DNA from: JBJEFI01 sp051873875
GTDB lineage: Bacteria; Bacillota; Bacilli; Bacillales; Bacillaceae_G
Assembly (NCBI GenBank): GCA_051873875.1
Contig: JBJEFI010000056.1
Coordinates: 1-12,444 of the forward strand
Length of the DNA stretch: 12,444 nt
Direction: 5' to 3'
Below, in pieces: positions 1 through 6,989 of the stretch. A program made the translations under genes and the position numbers. Below the pieces are notes generated by a model. That model searched no databases and was not told the DNA's origin. It saw only the letters and a list, made by a program, of their open reading frames with translations. Each line of letters opens with the position of its first letter. Within the stretch, counting starts at the first letter, position 1.

Positions 1-49
1 AACAGGTCAAACGTTAATGGTTGATGGCGGTAGCGTAATGGTACGTTAA
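1..49 (+). CDS. C-terminal end of a short-chain dehydrogenase/reductase-like protein (5' partial)
   Basis: The frame starting at base 2 reads TGQTLMVDGGSVMVR and then TAA at 47-49. A TGQ-hydrophobic-x-VDGG ending is typical of classical short-chain dehydrogenases/reductases, including FabG-like and enoyl-ACP-reductase-like members, where it forms the last strand near the subunit interface. Only 15 residues are visible, so the substrate cannot be inferred. A strong terminator follows 11 bases after the stop, so this is the last gene of its transcript. Confidence 0.55.
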   Translation, partial: TGQTLMVDGGSVMVR

Positions 50-60
50 GTATTAAATAG

Positions 61-100
61 AAAAAGGTTGAACAATTCACGTTGTTCAACCTTTTTTTAT
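61..100 (+). terminator. Intrinsic terminator, probably bidirectional
   Basis: Bases 61-75 and 82-96 form a perfect 15-bp inverted repeat around a 6-base loop. There is an A-run on the left and a T-run on the right (92-98). It ends the dehydrogenase-like gene on the plus strand. Because the left arm starts with A5, it also reads as a terminator for the convergent protease gene, whose stop lies 80 bases to the right. Confidence 0.85.
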
Positions 101-176
101 TTTGTTCAACTAACCATTAATAGGGGATGAAGAAAAACATCTATCGATGAAAGTTTCACTTAATAGTATAAGATTG

Positions 177-1802
177 TTAGTTAATTCCAACTGCATTGAA
201 AGCAGCTGTTACAGTTTTCACTTCTTGAGAAGTTGAACCATATAAAGATGTGGCAGCAGAAATAAGTGCTGCTCTTGCTTGAGAGAACGTAGAGGAAGAA
301 GTTAGATATTGTGTGTTGGCTCGATAGAAAATAGCTCCTAGCTTATCGTTGCCAATACCTGTTACGGTAACGTTATAGAATGTTCCACCTTGAGCGATTA
401 AGTAAGCGGCTTTATTGATGATGCCACTATTGATGTGAACGCCACCGTTATCTTGGCTACCAGTGTATCGTTTTGAATAATGATCTGGATCCCCAAAGGC
501 AGCTGGATTACTCATGGAACGAAGGGCATCTCCTGAAGTGCTTGGTGTATAAATATCCTCACCAATTAAGTAGTCTGGATTTTTGCCAGATTTAAATTCA
601 ACTAATGTGCCGAAGACATCAGAAATTGCTTCGTTTAATGCGCCAGATTCATATTGATAAATTAAGTTAGATTCATATTCGGTAACAGCATGTGTTAATT
701 CATGTCCGATAACATCGAGTCCGCCAGAAAGGCTAATAAATGTTGAACCATCTCCATCGCCGTAAACCATTTGAGCTCCATTCCAGAAGGCATTATTATA
801 GCTTCTACTGTAATGAACTGTTGATTTTAAGGCAGCTCCAGCGTTGTCGTAAGAATTGCGATTAAATGTTGATTTATAGTAATCATACGTTAAGCCAGCA
901 TAGTAATGGGCATCAACAGCTGCGCGATCGTAAGTTGCTGTAAGTTTATTGTCTGTGTCTACCCATAATGTTCCAGGTAACGATGTGCGATTTTTCGCAT
1001 CATAGGTAAAGATCCCTTTTCCACGAGTATTATCTTGAAGATAATATTTACTAGCAGAATAAGTAGTGTTAATTGATTTTGTATCACCTAACACACCAGT
1101 TCCTGTGCCTGTTGCATTCGTACCAGTTACAGTATGAATGGTATTGTATTTGTTTACGATTTTTCCAGTATTGCTATCAATGAAATAATGATAGTTTCCT
1201 GGTTCTGGTGCTAAGAAATTTAGTTTAACATGATAGGCGTAAATAGGTGTATCTCCTTGTAAAAAGACAACTAGATTTGCAGAAGGGGTTACTTCGTACG
1301 AAGGTTTAAAGCCTAAATCCTTTTCTGCTAGTGCAATTGCTTTTTTGCTAGAAAGGGTGTTCACTTTTTTATTTTTTAATTTTGTGTCTAAATCTGGGGC
1401 CACTGTCCCTGATACAACTGTTAAGACACCGTTTGCATCGACTTCAGCTCGTTGGTCGAATCCCCAAACAGGAATATTGTTATATACTTGTTGTAAGTGT
1501 AAATTTGTTCGATTTTGTGCAACTTTTTTAGATTTGATTATAGAGAAGGAATCTTTCGCAGACTTTGTGCCAAGTTTATAGTCTTTTTTGTTTGTGTTGA
1601 AAAAGTTGTAGACGATTTCTTTCGGTGTTTGTTTAGAAGGGTTTGTTAGTTTTCCTGATTGGAATTCAGGTGATGCAATTCGTTTGCTGTATTGTTTTTT
1701 TACTGCTCCGTTCGTTGTTTGTGCTTGTGCTGTTATACCAAACTGAGAAACAAGTAATCCAACAGAGAGAGTTAAGCCGCTTACCACTTTCCATGGTTTC
1801 AT
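177..1802 (-). CDS. npr: Secreted M4 neutral metalloprotease (thermolysin/bacillolysin family), pre-pro-enzyme
   Basis: This is an extracellular zinc endopeptidase that cleaves on the N-terminal side of hydrophobic residues. I start it at the ATG at 1802 (541 aa), because AAAGGA lies 8 bases upstream and the protein then begins with a Sec signal peptide (MKPWKVVSG, a hydrophobic core, AQAQ). An in-frame start 14 codons upstream has no such support. A propeptide with FTP and PepSY-like parts covers roughly residues 60-220. The mature enzyme should begin near VTGTNATG (about residue 225), leaving about 317 aa, the normal size for thermolysin. Zinc and catalytic residues are in place: HELTH at 367-371 (H367, E368, H371), E391 in GALNEAISD, and H456 in GGVHINSG. 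These equal thermolysin H142, E143, H146, E166 and H231 with a constant offset of 225. The calcium-site and core blocks (YGDGDG, GEDIYTP, GDPDHYSKRYTG) are intact. It is monocistronic and nothing looks broken. Confidence 0.96.
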   Translation of the reverse strand: MKPWKVVSGLTLSVGLLVSQFGITAQAQTTNGAVKKQYSKRIASPEFQSGKLTNPSKQTPKEIVYNFFNTNKKDYKLGTKSAKDSFSIIKSKKVAQNRTNLHLQQVYNNIPVWGFDQRAEVDANGVLTVVSGTVAPDLDTKLKNKKVNTLSSKKAIALAEKDLGFKPSYEVTPSANLVVFLQGDTPIYAYHVKLNFLAPEPGNYHYFIDSNTGKIVNKYNTIHTVTGTNATGTGTGVLGDTKSINTTYSASKYYLQDNTRGKGIFTYDAKNRTSLPGTLWVDTDNKLTATYDRAAVDAHYYAGLTYDYYKSTFNRNSYDNAGAALKSTVHYSRSYNNAFWNGAQMVYGDGDGSTFISLSGGLDVIGHELTHAVTEYESNLIYQYESGALNEAISDVFGTLVEFKSGKNPDYLIGEDIYTPSTSGDALRSMSNPAAFGDPDHYSKRYTGSQDNGGVHINSGIINKAAYLIAQGGTFYNVTVTGIGNDKLGAIFYRANTQYLTSSSTFSQARAALISAATSLYGSTSQEVKTVTAAFNAVGIN

Positions 1803-1938
1803 TGAACCAATCCTTTCTAACATAAAATAATGTGAGATGGACACATAGGATCGTTATTTTTACGAAACTTTTTAAACTCCTTTCTTTTTTATTTCCTATG
1901 CAGACTTAGGAATAGCTGTTTCCATAAATCACTTTTTC

Positions 1939-1967
1939 ATAGTATCACAAGTGTTCATGATTGGGAA
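1939..1967 (-). promoter_or_regulatory. Possible sigma-A promoter of the M4 protease gene
   Basis: On the minus strand an extended -10, TG-A-TACTAT (TACTAT at 1944-1939), has a weak -35 TTCCCA (1967-1962) 17 bases upstream. The implied 5' UTR is about 130 bases long. Within it, TTCCTA (1893-1898) and TAGGAA (1907-1912) form a 6-bp inverted repeat of unknown meaning. The match is modest and other positions are possible. Confidence 0.35.
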
Positions 1968-2015
1968 TATTTTTTTGAATTTTCTATCTATTAAGTATTA
2001 GACAAAAAATGACAT

Positions 2016-2052
2016 AAAAAAGGTTTCTCTTAAGGTAGAGAAGCCTCTTTTT
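2016..2052 (-). terminator. Intrinsic terminator of the symporter gene
   Basis: The arms GGTTTCTC (2022-2029) and GAGAAGCC (2038-2045) pair with one mismatch in the minus-strand RNA. They are flanked by A-rich and T-rich runs that give a U-tract at 2021-2016. It starts 8 bases after the symporter stop codon and separates it from the protease gene downstream. Confidence 0.75.
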
Positions 2053-2059
2053 GGTGAGA

Positions 2060-3427
2060 TTATGCACTTTTTTCTTCTTTTTTTGTAACGACGTTAATTT
2101 GTTGTTGGTATTTTTTTGTTTCCATTACAACGACGCTAGATAATCCGATTAAGGCAATTAAGTTAGGTAATGCCATTAAACCGTTCACGATGTCGGCAAT
2201 TAGCCAAACGGCATCTAACGTAATGAAAGCACCTAAACCAACCATTAATACGAAGACAATTCGGAATGGTGTTATTCCTTTTACCCCAATTAAAAATTCT
2301 GTACAACGTTCACCGTAATAACACCATCCAAGAATCGTTGTGAAAGCGAATAAAATAAGACAGCTTGTTAATAAGAAAGAACCGATAGATGGAATGACAG
2401 TTTGGAAAGCTGCTTCTGTCATGGCGGCACCTTTTGCATCACCTTGCCAAACACCTGTTAATAAAATACTGAATCCAGTTAATGTACAAATAATAATACT
2501 ATCGATAAATGTTCCTGTCATCGAAATAAGACCTTGTTCGGCAGGAGAGTTTGTTTTGGCAGCGGCAGCGGCAATAGGGGCACTACCTAAACCAGCTTCA
2601 TTTGAGAATACACCACGTGCAACCCCATTTCGGATAGCCATGGCAATTGTTGCACCTAAAAAACCACCAGTAGCAGCACTTCCAGTAAAGGCGCTTTTTA
2701 AAACAAGAGCAACTGTATCTGGGATATGACGATAAGATGCAATAATAATAGCAACTGTAATTACGATATAAAGGATCGTCATAAAAGGTACAATTTTAGT
2801 TGCCACTTTTGAAATACTTTGGATTCCTCCGAAAATAATAAGGGCAACGATAACTGCTAACGTAATACCAGTTATTTCGACAGGAACACCAAATGTCCCA
2901 TTTACAGATGAAGAAATAGCATTCACCTGTGGGAATGTTCCGATTCCTAATAATGCGACTAATACACCGCTAATGGCAAAAAAGATTGCTAACGGTTTGA
3001 ATTTTGGTCCAAGTCCTCTTGTGATGTAATACATCGGTCCCCCAGAAACTTGTCCGTTTTTATCAACTATTCGATATTTAATAGCTAGAACACCTTCTGC
3101 ATATTTTGTTGCCATCCCGAAAAAGGCAGCTATCCACATCCAAAACAATGCACCAGGTCCTCCGGCAGCAATGGCTGTCGCTACCCCGACAATATTCCCT
3201 GTTCCAACTGTGGCCGCAAGTGCGGTACATAAAGCAGCAAAGCTACTTACATCTCCTTTTCCCTTGTTTTGGGCAGTGAAGATTAGCTTTAGTGCACGTG
3301 GTAATCCTGTTACTTGTAAAAAGCCTAATCGGAATGTGAATAAAATCCCTGTTCCGACAAGTAAAATAAGTAGAGGTGGTCCCCATATAAAACTATCTAC
3401 CTTTTCTAAAATTGTAATGAAATCCAT
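2060..3427 (-). CDS. agcS: AgcS-family sodium:amino-acid symporter, probable glycine importer
   Basis: This 455-aa integral membrane protein couples sodium entry to uptake of a small amino acid. Members of the alanine/glycine:cation symporter family have about 11 membrane helices, and the sequence here is hydrophobic throughout in that pattern. Family signatures are clear: CTALAATVGTGNIVGVATAI at 67-86, the GGPGALFWMWIAAFFG block at 89-104, SGGPMYYITRGLG near 128-140, and the RNGVARGVFSNEAGLGSAP region near 266-284. The start is set by AAAGGAG 8 bases before the ATG. Family members are usually labelled alanine symporters. Here a tandem glycine riboswitch in the leader points to glycine as the physiological substrate, which is an inference from regulation and not from the protein. 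It is a single-gene transcription unit with its own terminator, and no residue looks damaged. Confidence 0.93.
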   Translation of the reverse strand: MDFITILEKVDSFIWGPPLLILLVGTGILFTFRLGFLQVTGLPRALKLIFTAQNKGKGDVSSFAALCTALAATVGTGNIVGVATAIAAGGPGALFWMWIAAFFGMATKYAEGVLAIKYRIVDKNGQVSGGPMYYITRGLGPKFKPLAIFFAISGVLVALLGIGTFPQVNAISSSVNGTFGVPVEITGITLAVIVALIIFGGIQSISKVATKIVPFMTILYIVITVAIIIASYRHIPDTVALVLKSAFTGSAATGGFLGATIAMAIRNGVARGVFSNEAGLGSAPIAAAAAKTNSPAEQGLISMTGTFIDSIIICTLTGFSILLTGVWQGDAKGAAMTEAAFQTVIPSIGSFLLTSCLILFAFTTILGWCYYGERCTEFLIGVKGITPFRIVFVLMVGLGAFITLDAVWLIADIVNGLMALPNLIALIGLSSVVVMETKKYQQQINVVTKKEEKSA

Positions 3428-3483
3428 CTTTTTCGCTCCTTTTTAATTATTTGTGCCGTGTAGGAAACAAAAAAGATAGGGCT

Positions 3484-3522
3484 AAAAAGCAAAAGAGTCA
3501 AATTACACATGTAATTTGACTC
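3484..3522 (-). terminator. Riboswitch-controlled intrinsic terminator in the symporter leader
   Basis: GAGTCAAATTAC (3495-3506) and GTAATTTGACTC (3511-3522) form a perfect 12-bp stem with a 4-base loop. On the minus strand it is followed by TTTTGCTTTTT (3494-3484). It lies between the glycine riboswitch and the symporter start codon, about 57 bases before that start, so it is positioned as the expression platform rather than as the end of a gene. Confidence 0.85.
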
Positions 3523-3604
3523 TGGAAATGTAAAAAACGAAAAGAAAAATAGACACAACGCTCTATTTCTTAAAAAAAGAATAGATAGATGTATTTTCGT
3601 TTAA

Positions 3605-3775
3605 TAGCCCTGTCCTTTTGCCTGAGAGATTGAGCAGTATGCCTTGCCCCTTCGGCGTCCATTTAAATGGATCTCTCCAGAGTTCCGTCCTCCAACCAGT
3701 CCCACTTGCGTAAGGCAAGTACCTGAGAGTATTACTCCGTCGGTGGATCAATATGATCACTCTTCTGGAAGGATT
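3605..3775 (-). promoter_or_regulatory. Tandem glycine riboswitch upstream of the symporter gene
   Basis: Two adjacent glycine aptamers are readable on the minus strand. The promoter-proximal one (about 3772-3690) contains CCGACGGAG, CTCTCAGG and GGGACTGG. Its P1 helix pairs sequence near 3773-3764 (ATCCTTCCAG) with the CTGGTTGGAGGA region. The second (about 3682-3607) has the near-consensus blocks GGAGAGATCC, GCCGAAGGGGCAAG, CTCTCAGGC, AAAAGGACAG. A short linker joins them, as in cooperative tandem glycine riboswitches. The downstream terminator at 3522-3484 is the likely output. Whether glycine promotes or prevents termination cannot be read by eye. For an importer, shut-off by glycine would make sense. 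Confidence 0.93.
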
Positions 3776-3802
3776 CAACCGGTATATATAATTTTATGTT
3801 CT

Positions 3803-3831
3803 ATCATAAATGATAGATTAACAGATTGCAA
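3803..3831 (-). promoter_or_regulatory. Sigma-A promoter for the glycine riboswitch and symporter gene
   Basis: On the minus strand TTGCAA (3831-3826) and TATGAT (3808-3803) are separated by 17 bases. This places the RNA start about 25 bases before the first aptamer. A perfect palindrome, CTATCATAAATGATAG (3801-3816), overlaps the -10 box and could be an operator or chance in AT-rich DNA. Confidence 0.65.
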
Positions 3832-3840
3832 GCAGGAAAG

Positions 3841-4285
3841 TTTTTGGAAAATAATTGTATTTTTATCTTAAGTTAGCTTGCTTCTTAATTTATAGAAACA
3901 TTTCTATTGGAAAATTTAGTTATTATGAAAGAGATTTAAGGTGTAAATGGGTATGAACTAATATTTAATTCATTCTATTAATAAATAATAGAGTATAGGG
4001 AGAAGTTGATAGATTATTCTAAAAGAACGTTTATGTAATTGGAGTATAAATCTTTGTAAAAGAGCAATATATATGAAATAAAGAGTGGGGAAGTAGATGA
4101 ATGAAAAAATGGTTGTTGTTTTTATTTGTTGTTGAACTCGTTCTGTTAAAGTTTTCAATTTGTTGTAAATGATTTAATGGGTTATTTGAAAGTGATTACC
4201 ACTATGTTTATAGAATATTATTACTTATTTAACCTATTATTGGTAGAATTGTAGTTATTTTTTATGTGTAAATATGAACAAATTA
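3841..4285. other. AT-rich intergenic stretch without a convincing gene
   Basis: This is the divergent spacer between the symporter promoter and the phosphorylase control region. I see no convincing protein gene. It holds a small palindrome, ATAGAAA-CA-TTTCTAT (3892-3907), and a 23-codon hydrophobic frame (4101-4172) discussed as a finding. Longer frames on the minus strand lack ribosome binding sites. Confidence 0.6.
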
Positions 4286-4299
4286 TGAAAACGCAAACA
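4286..4299 (+). promoter_or_regulatory. Probable CcpA binding site (cre) before the phosphorylase gene
   Basis: TGAAAACGCAAACA fits the cre consensus TGNAANCGNWNNCA at every defined position. It ends six bases before the -35 box of the proposed phosphorylase promoter. Such a site would tie the locus to carbon catabolite control through CcpA and HPr(Ser-P). From position alone I cannot say whether binding activates or represses. Confidence 0.6.
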
Positions 4300-4304
4300 T
4301 TTTA

Positions 4305-4333
4305 TTGAAAACCGTTACATTTTCTGTTTTAAT
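4305..4333 (+). promoter_or_regulatory. Sigma-A promoter of the GH65 phosphorylase gene
   Basis: TTGAAA (4305-4310) and TTTAAT (4328-4333) are separated by exactly 17 bases. The same hexamers and spacing recur before the regulator and the binding-protein genes, each with an operator at nearly the same distance downstream. Transcription would start near 4340, giving a leader of about 190 bases. A second weak candidate, TTGAAA (4434-4439) with GATAAG 18 bases later, sits before the second operator. Confidence 0.6.
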
Positions 4334-4346
4334 GAAATTGCAAAAA

Positions 4347-4360
4347 CCAAAACGTTTTCG
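4347..4360 (+). promoter_or_regulatory. LacI-family operator O1 of the phosphorylase gene
   Basis: CCAAAACGTTTTCG is a near-palindrome around a central CG (4353-4354), the geometry of LacI/MalR-type operators. It is centred 25.5 bp from the first base of the -10 box, so it covers the expected transcription start region. It shares CAAAAACCAAAACGTTT (4341-4357) with the site before the permease genes. Confidence 0.65.
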
Positions 4361-4480
4361 TAAGTGGTTTTTGATATTGAAGAGAAAACAAATAATATAA
4401 AAAATAACAAATAATGTATCAATCTAGAATGTGTTGAAAATAAAGGAGTTAGCGAAAGATAAGGCTGTATACTCTTTTTT

Positions 4481-4492
4481 CAAAACGTTTTG
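4481..4492 (+). promoter_or_regulatory. LacI-family operator O2 of the phosphorylase gene
   Basis: CAAAACGTTTTG is a perfect 12-bp palindrome in the long leader, centred 133 bp after O1 and 38 bases before the start codon. It could be a roadblock, a looping partner for O1, or the operator of a second promoter. Confidence 0.6.
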
Positions 4493-4529
4493 GATTAGGT
4501 ATTTTGGGATAAGAGGAGGAAAATCGACA

Positions 4530-6869
4530 ATGAAAACATTAATGAACTATAAATATGGTCAAAATGAATTAGAAAATTGGATTGTCGCTGAAGATGGGTT
4601 CGATCCTACCCTTCAAGGAAAAGGCGAAGTAGTAATGGCTTTAGGGAATGGATATATGGGAATGCGTTCTTCAACAGAAGAAATTTATGTAGGCCAAATT
4701 CGTAACTTGTTCGTTTCTGGTACATTCAACCAATTCGATGAGTATGAAGTAACAGAATTACCAAACGCTGCAGATATCGTAGAATTAAATATTTTAATTA
4801 ACGGTGAGCGTTTTAATTTAGAACAAGGGAAAACAATTTCTTACAACCGTCGCTTAAACTTAAAAAATGGTGAATTAATTCGTGAATTAGTATGGGAAAA
4901 CGACAAAGGTGAGCAATTCGAAATGACATTCCGTCGTTTTATCTCATCGGCAAACTTACATTTAGTAGGTATGCAAGTTAGCATTAAAGCGTTAACAGCG
5001 CCTGCGACAATCAGCATTAAGTCAGGAATTAATGCCCAAATGACAAACAGTGGTTCACAACATTTCCACGAAGGTGAAAAACGTATTTTTGATAAAAAAT
5101 ATGTGCAATTAATTCAAACGACAACAGAATCAAAAATCGACTTCGTATTCAACACAACTCATAACTGGTATTTAAATGGGGAAGCAACAGAAGTTGAACC
5201 ATTCATGGAAATCGATCGTCGTCGTGTATCTATTCGTGGCACAGTTGAATTAGCTGTAAACGAAGAAGTAACAATGGAGAAGTTCACAAACATTCATACG
5301 AGCCGTGATAAAAAATGGGAAAATGAATATGACCTTCAAACAATGCGTGATTTTGCATTAGAAGATTTAAAAGCAATCAACGAAAAACGTTTTGATGCAT
5401 TATTAGCAGAAAGTGCTGCAGTATGGGCAAAACGTTGGGAAGAAATCGATATTACAATTGAATCTGAAACAAACTATGAGCAATTAGCAATTCGTTTTGC
5501 ACAATATCACTTATTCATCATGACACCAGCACATGACAACCGTTTTGGTATCGGTGCGAAAGGCCTTACTGGTGAAGGATACAAAGGTCACTCTTTCTGG
5601 GATACAGAAATCTTTATCTTACCATTCTACACATTTACAGAGCCAAAAATTGCTCGCTCTTTATTAGAGTATCGTTATAACACAATTGGTGGAGCTCGTA
5701 AAAAAGCAATTGACAATGGTTACAAAGGGGCAATGTACCCTTGGGAATCTGCATTCACAGGTGACGAAGTAACGCCTGTATGGGGTGCGGTTGATATCGT
5801 GACTGGTGAAGCAACAAAAATTTGGTCTGGTTTTATTGAGCAACATATTACATGTGACATCGCATTTGCTGCATGGCAATATTACATGGTAACTGGAGAC
5901 CAAGACTTCATGGATAAATACGGTTACGAAATGTTATTAGATACAGCAACATTCTGGGCAAGCCGTGTTGTTTGGAACGAAGAAAAAGAACAATATGAAA
6001 TCTTAGAAGTAATTGGGCCAGATGAGTACAAAGAGCATGTAGATAACAATGCATTCACAAACTACATGGCACAATGGAACATTGCGATTGCAATTAAATA
6101 CTACAATGACTTAAAAGAAAATCGTCCAGAATTATTTGCTCGTTTAAATGAACAAATGGACTTAGATGGTCGTTTAGTAGAGTGGAAAGAAGTAGTAGAC
6201 AAAATCTACTTACCACAACCACGTGAAGAAGACAATGTTATCGCACAAGATGACACATATTTAACAAAAGAAATTATCGACTTAACAAAATATAAAAACC
6301 AAACACACATTGGTTCTATGTTCCATGATTATAACTTAGAGCAAGTAAACAATATCCAAGTATCAAAACAAGCGGATATCATGGTACTGTTCTACTTATT
6401 AGAAGATAAGTTCTCTCAAGAAGTAAAACGTGCGAACTGGAACTACTATGAGCCAAAAACATTACATGATTCTTCATTAAGCTTATCTACACACTGTGTA
6501 TTAGCAAATGATATGAACGACGAAGAGATGGCTTATGACTTGTTCCAAAAAGCAGCTCGTATCGACTTAGGCGAGAATATGAAAACATCTGACCATGGTA
6601 TTCACGCTGCATCACAAGGTGGCGTATGGCAGTCTGTTGTATTTGGTTTCGGTGGTGTACGTATGTTAAATGGTAAATTACGTATCAACCCTTCTTTACC
6701 AAAAGCATGGAATCACTTACACTTTGCATTTGAATGGCAAGGCGATCGTTTAGAAGTAGATGTAACTCGTGAAGGTGTAAAAGTAGAAAACGTTACTCGT
6801 AAAAACGCTACTTTAGAAATCGAAATTAACGGTGAACAACACCAATTAGTAGATACAATCCAATTATAA
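4530..6869 (+). CDS. GH65 inverting disaccharide phosphorylase (kojibiose/nigerose/trehalose-type more likely than maltose)
   Basis: This cytosolic enzyme uses phosphate to split an alpha-glucoside into beta-glucose 1-phosphate and an acceptor. I start it at the ATG at 4530 (779 aa, normal for GH65) because AGGAGG lies 10 bases upstream. The frame is open back to a GTG at 4431, but that start has no ribosome binding site. Order: N-terminal beta-sandwich (about 1-270), helical linker, (alpha/alpha)6 barrel (about 310-690), small C-terminal beta domain. Active-site features (779-aa numbering) are HSFWDTEIF with W357 and D358, general acid E499 in GPDEY, K613-Q614 in KQADIM, HDSSLSLSTH near 646-655 and HGIHAASQGG near 689-698. 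The acceptor region reads YPWESAFTGDEVTP and continues to IEQHITCDIAFA. Characterised maltose phosphorylases such as YvdK and MapA have, from memory, HNEWEITFEEIHRNGA there. The substrate is therefore probably not maltose. Candidates are kojibiose, nigerose, trehalose or a glucosylated polyol. It heads an operon with the beta-phosphoglucomutase gene. Confidence 0.93.
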   Translation: MKTLMNYKYGQNELENWIVAEDGFDPTLQGKGEVVMALGNGYMGMRSSTEEIYVGQIRNLFVSGTFNQFDEYEVTELPNAADIVELNILINGERFNLEQGKTISYNRRLNLKNGELIRELVWENDKGEQFEMTFRRFISSANLHLVGMQVSIKALTAPATISIKSGINAQMTNSGSQHFHEGEKRIFDKKYVQLIQTTTESKIDFVFNTTHNWYLNGEATEVEPFMEIDRRRVSIRGTVELAVNEEVTMEKFTNIHTSRDKKWENEYDLQTMRDFALEDLKAINEKRFDALLAESAAVWAKRWEEIDITIESETNYEQLAIRFAQYHLFIMTPAHDNRFGIGAKGLTGEGYKGHSFWDTEIFILPFYTFTEPKIARSLLEYRYNTIGGARKKAIDNGYKGAMYPWESAFTGDEVTPVWGAVDIVTGEATKIWSGFIEQHITCDIAFAAWQYYMVTGDQDFMDKYGYEMLLDTATFWASRVVWNEEKEQYEILEVIGPDEYKEHVDNNAFTNYMAQWNIAIAIKYYNDLKENRPELFARLNEQMDLDGRLVEWKEVVDKIYLPQPREEDNVIAQDDTYLTKEIIDLTKYKNQTHIGSMFHDYNLEQVNNIQVSKQADIMVLFYLLEDKFSQEVKRANWNYYEPKTLHDSSLSLSTHCVLANDMNDEEMAYDLFQKAARIDLGENMKTSDHGIHAASQGGVWQSVVFGFGGVRMLNGKLRINPSLPKAWNHLHFAFEWQGDRLEVDVTREGVKVENVTRKNATLEIEINGEQHQLVDTIQL

Positions 6870-6929
6870 GATTTAAGACAATATAGTTAACATCCTTTTT
6901 ACTGTGGTAGGGAAAAGTGTTAAATAGAT

Positions 6930-6963
6930 GTGAACAGTAGGTAGCATGGTATCTACTGTTCAC
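6930..6963 (+). repeat. Intercistronic stem-loop between phosphorylase and beta-phosphoglucomutase genes
   Basis: GTGAACAGTAG (6930-6940) and CTACTGTTCAC (6953-6963) form a perfect 11-bp stem with a 12-base loop. There is no T-run after it, only GAATTTTAAAAC, so it is a poor intrinsic terminator. It is better placed as an mRNA stabilising or processing structure, or a partial terminator that lowers expression of the second gene. Confidence 0.6.
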
Positions 6964-6989
6964 GAATTTTAAAACAGAGGAGAATACCG

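Noticed and set aside
1921..1980. PlcR-box-like sequence upstream of the protease gene
   Set aside because: Only the TATGAA half fits TATGNAN4TNCATA; the second half does not match, so there is no case for quorum-type control by PlcR.
2340..2729. 129-aa plus-strand frame inside the symporter gene
   Set aside because: It is an antisense shadow of conserved membrane-protein codons, without its own start signals.
3563..3871. Open frames on both strands over the symporter leader (71 aa minus, 75 aa plus)
   Set aside because: They lie across the two glycine aptamers and the promoter; the RNA motifs explain the sequence better and neither frame has a proper ribosome binding site.
3970..4158. 62-aa minus-strand frame rich in isoleucine, leucine and tyrosine
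   Set aside because: The first codon is TTG with no ribosome binding site, and the make-up is what AT-rich non-coding DNA gives.
4304..4318. Second cre-like site TGAAAACCGTTACA
   Set aside because: The central CG is shifted by one base relative to the cre consensus, and the bases are already used by the proposed -35 box.
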